A DNA stretch of 64,000 nt, taken from NCBI RefSeq assembly GCF_040954645.1, contig NC_092807.1:50166991-50230990 (forward strand), in the 5' to 3' direction. Source of the stretch: Diabrotica undecimpunctata. Its lineage: Eukaryota > Arthropoda > Insecta > Coleoptera > Chrysomelidae. Shown piece after piece: positions 33,500-46,905 of this stretch. The notes under the pieces were generated by a model. It did not search any database. It saw only the letters and a list, made by a program, of their open reading frames with translations, and was not told where the DNA came from. Made by a program: the position numbers and the translations under genes. Within the stretch, counting starts at the first letter, position 1. The number at the start of each line of letters is the position of its first letter.

Positions 33500-35075
33500 T
33501 TGAAGGGTTTGGTGCAAAAACCGGTCAAACACCATTTTTGACAAAATTGAGTTTATGGCATTTCTTGCCTTCAAAATACCTGCGCACAGTTTGGAGCAAA
33601 ACCCGTACACGTATTGTGTAAGAAACTCCATGTACAATAACGTGGACGGTTATTGCGCTAAAACTGTTAATAGCATAGTCCTTAGGATCGATGGTATTGA
33701 GTGCAATAACCGGCCATGTGATTCACCTGACCGGTTTTTGTGCCCAAGGCTGAGGAAGTTCTAACCTCACACTTTCCTCGTTTGTAAAGTGGAGTGTATA
33801 TATCACTCTGCGAAAATGGTGTTTTCTGGTGAAAGTGATCCATATCATGATTCCGACAATAGTGATGCCGACCCACATTATGTAGTGGAAGAAGAAAGTG
33901 GCAACAAAAGAAGCAAAGAGTATGATATAAACAACGATAACAAAGAAGGTAACTTTATAAGTTTTAAAAATATAAAATAATGCTCATATAACAATGTAAT
34001 TGCAGATAAGATGAACGCTGGAAAACAATACACAACTAGTAGTGGTAAAAATATTGCAGCAAAGAAACAAGGGTCCAGGTGTGAGTGTCGTAGCCAGTGC
34101 TTTGAAAAACTGACGGAAATGGAGAAAAATATTTACAGAATTTTATGCAATGGGAGATAAGAACATTCAAGATAGTTATTTAGGGTCGCTCATAGATGTA
34201 AGAAATGTTTTTAAACGGAGAAAAACCAGCCTACGTGAAACAAAGAAATATTCTTATCACTATAGTGTTAAAATGGGTACAAAATCTGTAAAAGTGTGTC
34301 GCTCAGCATTTTCTAACTTACATGCGGTTCACAAATCAAGAGTATTGAAAATGGCACAGTCAAGAGCTTCTGGTGTGGTGCTTGAAAAGGACTCCCGTGG
34401 TAAACACCATAATCGACCAAACAAAAAGCAAGAAAAATATTGTGAAACAGATTGAGAAGCACATAAATAGTTTACCAGTGCGTGAATCACACAATTCACG
34501 AAATGAAAATAAAAAAAATTATGTATCAGCAGAGTTAAATGTGTGAAAAATTTACGAACTTTATTTAAAAAAAATATGATCCCAGCAATATTGTCTGTTT
34601 AAAAGGCACGAAAAAATAAAACCTACAGTTACGTATGATTACTATTATAGGTATTTCACAGAACATTTTAATTTGTCATTTGGTTATCCGCGATCGGACA
34701 CTTGTGCTACTTGTGATCTGTTGAAAATACAACTTATGCTGCATGGACGAACTTAAGCACCAACTGAACGTTCAAAAAGAAGTTCCCGAAAAGCCCAAGC
34801 GTTTTACGATGATTTAAAAGAAAAAACTGAAATGGCGCAAATCGATGAAACTGTGGAGACTATTTGTTTCGATTATCAGCAAAATTTGCCATTTCCTGTT
34901 TTGACAACGGGATAAATATTTTATGCTAGGCAGATCTGGGTTTACAATCAGCTTTTTTACTCTTCTTCTAATAATATCATCAGTCAGTTATATGTTTGAC
35001 GACACAGTTGCGAAGAAAGGCTCCCTAGAAACTGGAGAAACAAAGAAATTATTGTAACAAGACGAATCGATAAGA
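33500..35075 (+). mobile_element. Unclassified DDE-type transposon, copy B (left end and gene, broken)
   Basis: The left end at about 33502 (GGGTTTGGTGCAAAAACCGG) runs into CCATTTTTGACAAAATTG, homologous to CCATTTTTATCAAAATTG just inside the left end of copy A (55090-57914). Between the end and the gene, about five inverted or direct copies of a GTGCAAAAACCGGTCA-type motif occur (33511, 33593, 33640, 33700, 33725). The gene follows at 33816. The right end is missing; a pogo-like relic begins at 35085. Confidence 0.6.
33816..35045 (+). pseudogene. Transposase-like gene of copy B
   Basis: Starts MVFSGESDPYHDSDNSDADP; the ATG at 33816 is the first in an acidic leader. A probable intron (GTAACT at 33949 to TTGCAG at 34005) follows. 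Then SRCECRSQCFEKL, HINSLPVRESHNSRNE, FNLSFGYPRSDTCATCD (a CxxC that could bind zinc), CFDYQQNLPFPVLTTG and MFDDTVAKKGS. The same block order appears in copy A (SPKSESHYSRERS, YFKLSFKPPEIDTCD, MWDESKGA). Frames break near 34155, 34455, 34540, 34750 and 34915. The end is missing. I have seen this family unnamed in insect genomes; a Sola-like affinity is possible but not shown. Confidence 0.55.
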
Positions 35076-35084
35076 ATGGTTAAT

Positions 35085-35745
35085 CGTATCAATGTATGAA
35101 GCTATCAAGCTGTAATGGGTGGTGAAATGGGTTACCGGAAAACTTCCAAACAATTTAATGTTCCTAGATCAACATTGGAAAGGCATGTTAAAAAAACAGT
35201 TGGAAGATCCGAACTATAGCGCCAACAAAAAAGGGGGAACAAAATTTCAATGTGTTTTCTTTGAGGAACAAGAGGAAGAACTAGTCAAGTACTTACTAGG
35301 CATGGAAAATAGATTGTTTGGGTTAATTTTTAAAGATTTTAGAATCTTAGCTGTCAACCCAAAAAGCCAGTCAAAAATAATAGCTTTAAGAGGTAAACGT
35401 CAAGTTGGTATCTTAACCTCTGTTGAACGTGAAGAGACTGTAACTGCTCTAAACATGTCAGCTGGAGGGCATTCATGCTTCCAATGTTAATGTTTTCCCG
35501 AAAGAAAAAGCAGCAAGTTTGAACTGGGTATACCGGCAGGAGATTGGGCAGATTAGTGGATGGATAACTTCTGATTTACTCTATCTCTGGCTCAAAAAAT
35601 TTATTTTGTTTTCAAAAGCAAGCAAAGAATCGTCTGTGCTACTCATTCTAGACTGACATTTAACATAAGTCTTGAAGTTATTGATTTAGCTAGAGATAAG
35701 GGTGTAATAGTTCTACTTTGCCTTCTTACACCCCCCCTTTTGCTC
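35085..35745 (+). pseudogene. Pogo/Tigger-type transposase relic
   Basis: N-terminal Psq-type helix-turn-helix VMGGEMGYRKTSKQFNVPRS, then STLERHVKK near 35170. KFQCVFFEEQEEELVKYLLG and NRLFGLIFKDFRIL follow, then after a deletion GILTSVEREETVTALNMSAG and LEVIDLARDKGVIVLL, matching the 'TS-ER-E-VT----SA-G' and 'D-A---GV-VL--PPH' DDE blocks of jerky/pogo proteins. Multiple frameshifts; the CENP-B domain is deleted. A tandem repeat begins where the relic ends. Confidence 0.68.
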
Positions 35746-35746
35746 C

Positions 35747-36440
35747 TTTTCTAACTTGGCTGCACCGTACTGAAGACGAGACATAGTCAGTAATAATACG
35801 TATATACGTTTGCCTTTCCTCGATATACCTATTTTGTTTTTTGTTTTTGCGACACATACCATTACATTTTAATTTTATTATTCACTTGCATTAACCTTTT
35901 CTATCTGTTTTAAACGTTTTAACGTTTGACATTCATTTCCTCAGGTAACTGTAGCTTCCTCTGTGGTTATTGTTAGTTGTTGCCTGGGAAACCATCAGCG
36001 TCTTCTAACTCTAATGCCACAAGTTGGTCGCATTACTCATGTAATGATCCTTTCACAAGTAAACATACTACTTTTCTAACATGGCTGCACCGTACTGAAG
36101 ACGACCAATAGCCAGAAATACGCATATACCTATTTTATTTGTTGTTTTACTGTTTTGCGAGACATGCCATTACATTTTACTTTTAGTATTCACTCGCATT
36201 AACCTTTTCTATTTGTTTTAAACGTTTTAACGTTTGCCATTCCTTTCTTGAGGTAGCTGTAGCTTCCTCCGTGGTTATTGTTCATTGTTGCCCTGGAAAC
36301 AATCAGGGTCTTCTAACTCTAATGCCACAAATTGGTCGCATTGCTCCTGTAGCGATCATTTCTCAAGTTAACATGCTCCTTTTTCTAACTTGGCTGCACC
36401 GTACTCAAGACGACCGATAGTCAGAAATACGTATATACGG
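35747..36440. repeat. Tandem repeat, unit about 310-325 bp, 2.2 copies
   Basis: CTAACTTGGCTGCACCGTAC starts at 35751, recurs as CTAACATGGCTGCACCGTAC at 36076, and again at 36385. Between them the units share CATTAACCTTTTCTAT, AAACGTTTTAACGTTTG, GTAGCTTCCTC and TCTTCTAACTCTAATGCCAC, with scattered differences and a small indel. The third copy breaks off after ACGTATATACGG. No coding potential. Confidence 0.92.
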
Positions 36441-39044
<2,604 letters not shown>

Positions 39045-39205
39045 AATTCTGTGAGAGACGAAATATGAGAAGCATTATGGTATGGGATGCTATATGTTTG
39101 GAAAGCAGATCATCTCTAGTTCTTATTAACGACACTCTGACAGCTCGGCGATATATTGGTGAAATAATGCAACTGGTTTTACATCCCTATCTACATGTTC
39201 TTAGA
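39045..39205 (+). pseudogene. Tc1-like transposase fragment (second copy)
   Basis: RSIMVWDAICLESRSSLVLI and LTARRYIGEIMQLVLHPYL match the central Tc1 block 'SIMVWGAI----R--LV----TLTA-RYI'. The DNA is nearly identical to 40103-40245 of the longer Tc1 copy, so it is either a second insertion or a partial duplication. Confidence 0.7.
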
Positions 39206-39334
39206 ACAATTACTCTACAATTGTTTTGAAGATAATATGTTCGGCCGTTATATCTGCTTGCCTTTGGCATGGAATATTTGACCAGTAAGCTTGTTCAGTT
39301 TCGTTTCCCATTTTTGGGCAAGTTCTATTATTCG

Positions 39335-40520
39335 ACTTTTTGTTATATACAAATGACCAAAAAAATGCAACACTTATTTATTTAGATCAAAAGTATTTCT
39401 TTGTAAGTCTTATCTAAAAATATATATGTGATAAAGTTTTTACCTCGCTATCTTTTTTTTAATTGAAGTTTTTTTCTTTTTTTTGTGCAAAAACAAAAAA
39501 GATAAGAAAGTTTACTTCTGTGTATTTAATTTAGTTTATTTCTAATTTTTAGTCATTTTGGATTGTTTTTGATTTACTCAAAAAAAAAAAAATTAAATAC
39601 CAAGAGTTCGTGGTCGTCGGCAATTTCGTCATTTAAACGAGTTCGAAAAAGGACGCATTATAGGCACGAAAGAGGCCGAATTTGGTTTACGGGAAATTTC
39701 ACGAGGAGTTTGGAGAAGGTTGTCCAATGATGAGACTTATCGGCGTCGTGGAGGGTCTGGACGTCCTAGAATATTGTAAGGGCGTGATTTGCGCCATCTT
39801 AGACTTTTCTTGCTCTCAAAAATAGACGGGACAGTGTACATCAAGTAAGATATTTAGATGCAGTTACAGGAAGGGTAGTCTCAAGAAGAAAAGTTAATCA
39901 AAGATTACTTGGAATGGGGCTGAGAACTTACCATCCGCTTTTGGTGTTCCCTTTGACACCACCGCATAAGGCTCGACGTTTAGAATGATACAGAGCTCGG
40001 CAAAACTGGAATAGCCAATGGAATTTTGTCTGCTTCAGTGGTGAATCTAGGTTTTGTTTGGTTGGCTCTGATTGGTTGGGCGCATAAGGGTAAGACGGTT
40101 TTGAGGTGAGAGACGAAATATGAGAAGCATTATGGTATGGGGTGCTATATGTTTGGAAGCAGGTCATCTCTAGTTCTTATTAACGACACTCTGACAGCTC
40201 GACGATTTATTGGTAAAATAATGCAACTGGTTTTACATCCCTATCTAAAAACCATTCCAAATGATCTTTTAACAGGACAACACAAGACCTCATATTGCCC
40301 GTGGAACCATGGAGTTGGACTTTAGAGTGGCCATCAAAATCGCTGATTTGTCACCTATCGAACATGTGTAGGATATGTTAGGTCGAAACCTAAATCGATT
40401 GCCACGTCTTCCAGCAAACTTAGAAGACCTGTGGCATACCATAAGACGAATCTGGATGAGTATAGAAAGAGTAACTGAGTGTATAGAAAATCAAGGAGGA
40501 GCCACTCATTATTAATTTTT
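39335..40520 (+). pseudogene. Tc1-like transposon, decayed
   Basis: The left end ATACAAATGACCAAAAAAAT, then GCAACACTT, at 39347 resembles Tc1-type terminal repeats. Coding remains: VRGRRQFRHLNEFEKGRIIG (helix-turn-helix start), GLREISRGVW, RRRGGSGRPRIL, then a LRTYHPLLVFPLTPPHKARR-like block near 39922, RSIMVWGAICLEAG, TLTARRFIGKIMQLVLHPYL, remains of QQDN-RPHIARG near 40275, and DLSPIEHV-like text with the third acidic residue region near 40350. Many frameshifts. The right terminal repeat was not found. Confidence 0.72.
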
Positions 40521-41019
40521 TGACGAAAATGACGGCGCCAATTTTTTTATAATGTTAACACATTATAAACAATAAAAACATTTACAATACACTATGTAAC
40601 TTATCTTCATCTAAACTAATTTTTAGTTGTTACCTTGAAGCAATTTTCCGCCTCATCATATTTAAGTGTAATCCAGTACTCTTTAACCTTTTTTATTTTT
40701 TCTTTAATATGTTTGTTAAGTACTTTTTATTAAGTACTTTTAATATTTAACCATTCTACATACTTTGTTCAAATACACGATTTTGGAAATATTCCAGTAA
40801 TGAATCCGACCATCGAAATATGTATAAAATAGAATTAATTTTTATGCTTATTAATTGAAAAGACATTATTATATTCCTACATTAATATAAATATATACAC
40901 TTTATATAGCGAAACGTCGAAACAAGTTATTTTTATTTTTCAATAATCAGAAAACCTATACCCAAGAAAAAATAAAAACATTGTAAAGTACACATTGTAA
41001 AGTGTGCCAAATATGCATG

Positions 41020-41068
<49 letters not shown>

Positions 41069-42480
41069 TTGCCTATATATTTTATATTAACCGACTAACA
41101 GGGCAAGTGTTGGTGTTCTAATAGAAATTTTGCTTCGCACGTTACGTCACACAGTGCGAGAGAGATAGAGCGTGAGCAAAAGCATACCGGTATTTGTGTA
41201 TCGTGGGCAGGATAATAGAACCTGAATCTTTGGCACTGCTTTAGTACTTTAAATTATTCTAAAACCCAAATTTTAACGACTCAAAATGGAGGTAGCAAAA
41301 AAAAATTCGGTACCCAACCAAACCCCCTCAGACAAATTCTAAGTGCGCCACTGCATCCTACATATTTATATTTTAAGCGATTACAATTTACATCAGAGTT
41401 AATTCTTTTAAATTAGATTATTAGATTTTTTAGATAATATTTTCACGGCCATTATTACAAATGGGAATCTTATCCCCCTCTGTTTAAAAAAGAAAACAAA
41501 AACTTGATCTCATGAACGAAGTTAAACACCTCAACGACACAATATAATGTATAGGTAAGTAATCAAATGACTCATACACTTGAAATAAGAAACCAGCATC
41601 TCAGATTTCTCAACCGCATCTACACACAATTTTTTAAACGAAGGAAGTCGATAAAAAATGATTTGTTTGCTCAATCTCCCCCAAACATTCTTCTCCTTAC
41701 ACTTTCATACTGCTCGCTGAAATTCACCAATGCCGTTGACGATAAAAACAGCCATCTTGCGAACCTTATAGGGTTTCGAAATGTTCATTTTTTCTATTCT
41801 TTTCTACCCTTTAAAAAGTAAAGGATGGACAGTTGTACCCATGGAAGGCCTTTGTTTTAATAAATAAAGAAGTCAGACTATGGGTGTGAACTTGTGCTCC
41901 CTCTTGGTATGGTCCCATTAAAGGCTTTTACACCATACTTGTGAACTGCTTACACTTCAGTTACTTAGAATACGATACCGGTCCATTTTTTTAATAAGTA
42001 CCGGCTGTCGGTAATAATATACTTATCTTTTTAGTCTTTTTGTGTTTTACATAATTGTTTTCACACCCAACTATAACGTTGATTTACCTACTATATTAAA
42101 TGTCTATTCAAAACTCAATGGTGTTATATTCACTTTTATGTCAAAAGAAGTAGAATTTTTTTATATACCCTATATATTAGTCCAGTCAGAATATTTTGTA
42201 CCTTTTGTTGATTCACAAAAAATGCTGAGATTTATTGTTCTTTAATTTTTCACTAGCTTGTTAAATAGAGACACAGCAGTTGTTTAATATTATACAATAT
42301 AAATCATACTGTTTAGTCTTTTTTCTTTTTTTTTATAACAATCTTTACTTTATTTTCTCATATAATGCAGGTTTATTTGATTTTTCCCTAGATAAGTTGG
42401 AGAAATTTGCATTTTTCAATGCATAGCCTTTAGTAGAATAAGAAATTGACGAGGGTAACGCCTACGCATGAAGCAAAAAA
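40521..42480. other. Intronic DNA, nothing firmly recognised
   Basis: A (TA)n tract lies at 41022-41064. At 40910-40930 GCGAAACGTCGAAAC resembles the end of a hammerhead core but lacks the CTGANGA half. The 41567-41821 frame is unremarkable. Confidence 0.45.
41022..41064. repeat. (TA)n microsatellite
   Basis: About 43 bp AT dinucleotide with no recognised element end touching it. Confidence 0.97.
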
Positions 42481-42488
42481 ATGAATAT

Positions 42489-44149
42489 AATAGATCACAT
42501 GCATGTAGGTGGCGCCGCTGGCGTCAGGGTTTGGTATTAAAACATAACCTTATTTTATTCTGCCATTTATTTACATTGTTTGGTACTCGTTTTCTAATTG
42601 GTATGCAATTTTGTAAGTGATTTAAGTTTTAATAAGTTATTTGCGACATTTTAATTGTTTCGACACTTTTACTAAAACTTTACAGTATACCGTACAATTG
42701 TTGTGTGCCACAATGCAATTCAGTTTCCAAAAAAACTGGCAATGTTAAGTTTCATAAATTCCCCTTAAATAAACTTTTACAACAACGATGGTTGATCGCT
42801 ATCAGGTCTGAAAAAAGTATCAGCAAGCGCACAAAAATCTGTTCCAGGCACTTTTCAAATGAAAGTTATACCGTTACAAGTTTGAGTAAGTTAAAAATTC
42901 CCAATTTCTTGCATTGTCATTGTCTTATTTTCCTAGGACAACGGAGGATCCTTAAAAGAGATGCAGTACCTTCAGTAAATTTACCAACAGAAAGTTGGAG
43001 ACTCGAGTGAAGGACTCTAGGAGAAGTTATAGATATAGAAAAAGACTTTGCGCAGCAGTATTGCCACCAAACAAACAAACAAAAAGAGCAAACAAATACA
43101 GAATTATTACAAACAGTTATGTATGCTACACAAAAGTGTGGTTCAACTAATGCTAATGAAAATAAATCAGAGAGTTCAAAAACATGTATTACAACTAAAA
43201 CCGTTATACCATGGAGTAGAAGTCAATTAATTCCTTTTGACTTTTTGTGCGAAGAAATATTTTACTGTTTTTTCAAGAAAATTATTTAAGTTTTTTGTTG
43301 AAGAGTTTGGAAAATCATACATTAAAATTCATAGTGCTCTTTCAGTGGAAAATTAACTGTTAACGCTTATGAAAAATAGACTTAATTTGTTTTATTCTAA
43401 ATTAAAGCATTTCTTTGCAGTAGACATTCAAACTGTCTGAAAAATATTTGTTAAGTGGATCAAGCATCTTTACACTTGCTTAAAAAAAATTATCTTTGAA
43501 ACATTAAAACAACTTCAGAAAACCAGTACAAAATTATTCTGGACCGTACCGAAATTCCAATAGACCGAAGCAGTGACCCTATTATACAACAGGCAACACA
43601 TTCTACATATTATTAAACCAATACCTTTAAAATACTAATCGCATGATCTGAAAAAGGTGAAATTATAATATGTATCTAATTTTTATAAAGTCAGCATTTC
43701 AGATAGAAAAATTACAGTAGAATGCGGAATTTTAGGACTTATTGAAGAAGGAGAATTTATTTTAGCGGACAGGGGTTTTGATATATCAGATCTTTTGTGA
43801 CTTGTTACTATTTATTAACTATAATTTGTTTTAAACTTAGAAAATATAAGACTTAAACAAATTTAATTTGAGTTATTTTATTGTTTAACTATGAGAAAGA
43901 AAATAAAAAAAATAACTTTGTTTTCAACGTTGAAATATCCATTATCCAAAAATGTTCAAAATAAAGGTCAAATAACTCTAATTTCACAAATTTTAAACAC
44001 TGTGAAACTATTGCTGAAAATCTGCAAAAATGTATTAAAATGTATATCTGAATCTGAGGAATAATATGAAGTTATGATTTAATAGCAAACCTCGACGTAA
44101 GATTCCCTTACGGATATTTTTTTAAATGATTTATGACATGTGATCTATT
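42489..44149 (+). mobile_element. THAP-DDE transposon remnant (ISL2EU/IS4EU-like)
   Basis: A 13-bp inverted repeat AATAGATCACATG (42489-42501) and CATGTGATCTATT (44137-44149) encloses a THAP-domain transposase relic. Whether these are the true ends, and the target duplication, is unresolved. Confidence 0.5.
42685..43802 (+). pseudogene. THAP zinc-finger / DDE transposase
   Basis: The THAP finger reads CCVPQCNSVSKKTGNVKFHK, then RTKICSRHF: both Cys of C-x2-C and the later Cys and His are present, and after an intron the typical AVPSVNLP follows. The intron (GTAAGT at 42886 to TTTTCCTAG at 42940) is about 55 bp and restores the frame. Downstream frames are broken but show RLNLFYSKLKHFFAVDIQTV, FVKWIKHLYTCLKKIIF, a PSDPIIQQATHSTYY-like block and ITVECGILGLIEEGEFILAD, then RGFDISDLL; LADRGFD is the catalytic-Asp block of DDE_Tnp_4 proteins. 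THAP plus this nuclease type suggests ISL2EU/IS4EU-like elements. At least five frame breaks. Confidence 0.78.
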
Positions 44150-44189
44150 GCACAAATAATGCACAAAGTGCGGAAATCACTAGAAGAAC

Positions 44190-44445
44190 AACATTGGTAT
44201 GGACAGAATTTGTAAAACTCAGTTGAATACTTAAGAACTGCAAAATACCTCAATACCTAAGGAGCAAAGTGTTCAACCAGTGCATCCTTTCTATCATCAC
44301 ATATATATGTCAAAACTGGAGCATAGCCAAGGCAAATATGAACAAACTAGCCACAACAGACAAATCAATGGAAGGGCAATATTAGATAGAAGTCTGTCAG
44401 ATACAAAAAAGATAACGATCTTTCCCTCTCCGCATAGCAGTATAT
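44190..44445 (+). pseudogene. RTE-like LINE fragment
   Basis: Across a frameshift: SKVFNQCILP-like text, then MSKLEHSQGKYEQTSHNRQI and RAILDRSLSDTKKIT, fitting the 'VFNQC-LPVLTYG-ETW' and 'AMERAMLG-SLRD-KRN' thumb segment of RTE-like LINEs. Only about 250 bp remain. Confidence 0.5.
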
Positions 44446-45440
44446 TTAAGTTGTTCCTTTTTGTTACACCAGTTAATTCTTTGACTTGCTAGCCTCTACA
44501 AGTTCTTGCATTGTTATAAGGTGGATTCCAGATGAGGTTTATTCTAAGTGGTATTTTATTGCTAGGGTTATATTATAGAGAAATGGAAAACTTCTACGGA
44601 AAACCAAGCAGGATTAGAAGACCCGAGGTGCCCACCTTATGACCTACCTAGCTATTAAATATGTACTGGTGAAACTACAATTACTCGTAAAGTATATTCA
44701 ATGTAAATCACAATTATTACTGTGTTGTACCACATTTGTAAGGGTCGGATGTCCATGGCGCCTCATTGTTTCTCTTAGCGCCACTTGTCCTGGGACGCCA
44801 CCATAGAAGAAAGTGTATTTACTGAGTTGATTCAAAACGGTTCTGTAACTTTAAACATTAGGAACGATGACGAGATTATTTTATTTCTGTGCCAAACACC
44901 GATCGAACAATACTGTTATAAAACGTCGGGCTGGTAAGTCTATCTATCTGTCTAATGTCTAAATTTATTCCACGCATTAATCTGAATGATCTGTTATTAT
45001 TACATACCCAATGCTCACTTATATTTGCCTGTGCTGTACAGTATTGAACAATTCAGTTCAGCTCAATTCAATCACATTCAATTTCAATTCCATCGTGTTT
45101 TATATAAAAAAATACCTACATTTCCAGTCTAGTTGTTAATATCTTTTGTCGCTCAAAAACTATCCCTTTACTCGTTAAATAGTTGCAGTTCACACCAGTT
45201 TACCATAACGGATTTTTAAACTTGTTGTTTTCTCAAACATTTAATAATAATCCTTGTATCTGCATGTAAGTAATATTTTTATTTAATTTCAATTTTACTA
45301 AGTCATTTTTCACTTATTTTTTTATTTAATTTAAATTCATATTTATTAATCATACACATATAATATTGGAATAATTGCCGTATATTCTGTACGAAACAGC
45401 ACCCTAATACGGGTTATTATATTTTCAGCATTTATTATAT
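44446..45440. other. Intronic DNA, nothing recognised
   Basis: A GC-richer patch at 44740-44815 (GTCCATGGCGCCTCATTG) has no readable protein. The remainder is AT-rich. Confidence 0.4.
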
Positions 45441-45449
45441 CATGTACCG

Positions 45450-45514
45450 TTCTACCGTTGACCTGAAGATGCATAGCAAAATACAGTATGCGAAACCGGT
45501 CGTTGGTGGTAGAA
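45450..45514 (+). ncRNA. Hammerhead ribozyme (minimal, Penelope-type)
   Basis: CTGAAGA (45463-45469) fits the CUGANGA box. Helix II is GCATA (45471-45475) with TATGC (45487-45491), and GAAAC (45492-45496) supplies the GAAA box. A very short helix III (CGGT) ends at the cleavage-site C at 45501. Helix I pairs TTCTACCGTTGAC (45450-45462) with GTTGGTGGTAGAA (45502-45514): 13 pairs, four of them G-U. All conserved core bases are present. Such minimal hammerheads are known in terminal repeats of Penelope-like retroelements. No Penelope coding sequence was identified next to it. Confidence 0.75.
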
Positions 45515-45544
45515 TAAATTGATATAAGTTTTATTCTTATTTCC

Positions 45545-45991
45545 TTTTACCTATTTGAAATGGAATCGCACAGGCAACATATTCAAGAGTTCATTATTTC
45601 CTCTCATCCACATATACTTTGTTTTTTCTTCATTTACTTCCAGCCCATACTCCCTGGCTGTTCTCTCGAGTTTTTTAAAAATGCCTCTTAATTCTGTTGG
45701 TCTACTTGTTATTAGGGCAAGGTCGTCCGCAATTCTACGCATTGATGTTTGTGGTGGTAGATTGAGCTTTTTGTGTGCATATGGCTTTCCCTTAGAATTC
45801 TTTCCAGTATTAGATTCAAAAATACAGTAAACAGGGGTTCACTTTGTCGCAAGGCCTCCAGTGATATTAAAGCTGTCAGAGACATGACCTTCTACCATAA
45901 CTTTACTTTTGGTTTCATTAAGAACAGATTTATTTAATCGTATTATTTTATCCGAAAAGTCAAAATATTTTAATGTGTCGATAATAATGTG
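45545..45991 (-). pseudogene. RTE-like LINE fragment (reverse transcriptase)
   Basis: Minus-strand pieces from 45991 downward: DTLKYFDFSDKIIRL, SVLNETKSKVMVEGHVSDSF, NITGGLRQSEPLFTVFLNLI (motif B), then after a one-base shift MRRIADDLALITSRPTELRG (IADD for YADD) and GLEVNEEKTKYMWM. It abuts the plus-strand LINE at 45992 head to head. Both carry motif B but from different families, so this is not a simple 5' inversion. Confidence 0.7.
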
Positions 45992-46905
45992 TCTTGAAAT
46001 AGAGCACACAACATCCGAAGACATACAAATCCGACGAGGAGTGAGACAGGGTTGCGTCTTATCACCGCTACTCTTTAATTTGTATTCGGAGTCTATATTC
46101 AGAGAAGCATTAGACGAGGTCCAAGGCGGAATTAAGATTAACGGAATCAGCATAGACAACATCAGATATGCTGATGATACCGTCTTAATAGCAAGCAACG
46201 CACAAGAACTACAAAATATAATAAATGCGGTAGTTCACCACAGCGAAATGTTCGGTTTACATCTAAACGTTTCCAAAACTAAAACTTTAGTATTTTCTAA
46301 GACACCAATAAACGTACAGGTGTATGCCAAGGGTCAAATAATAGAACAGGTAAATTCCATAAAACATTTGGGAACAAATATCAATAGTCAATGTAATCCA
46401 AAAAAAGAAATCCTATCAAGAATCGAACAAGCAAGGAAAACATTCATGAGCATGAAAACATTTTTTACAAGATCAGACCTTAGTCTACAGCTTAGAATCC
46501 GAATGATCAGATGTTACGTTTTTTCTGTCTTACTGTATGGCTGTGAAAGTTGGACATTGCACTCTGAAATAGAAAAAAGAATAGATGCCTTTGAGATGTA
46601 TATATACAGACGAATGTTGAGGATTCCATGGGTACAAAGAGTTACTAATGTTGAGGTACTTCGTCGCATGTGTAAACAAAAAGAATTACTAAGAATAATC
46701 AAAGAGAGGAAAATGCAATACTTGGGTCATGTGTTGAGAGACGAAAGATATGAATTACTTCAAGTTATACTGCAAGGAAAAGTACAGGGCAAAAGATCAG
46801 TAGGAAGACGGCAGAACTCGTGGCTGAAAGACCTGAGGAGATGGTTCGACCGCTCATCCGCAGAGATCTTTCGCGCAGCAGTTTCCAAAACTACAATTGC
46901 CAATT

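Noticed and set aside
40895..40935. GCGAAACGTCGAAAC as a hammerhead end
   Set aside because: No CTGANGA box or helix II partner upstream.
42685..43000. THAP domain as a host transcription factor gene
   Set aside because: Downstream remains are a decayed DDE transposase with many frame breaks, inside the ephrin intron.
45545..46903. Head-to-head LINE pair as a twin-priming product
   Set aside because: Both pieces contain reverse-transcriptase motif B and the YADD-type box from different families, so they cannot come from one RNA.
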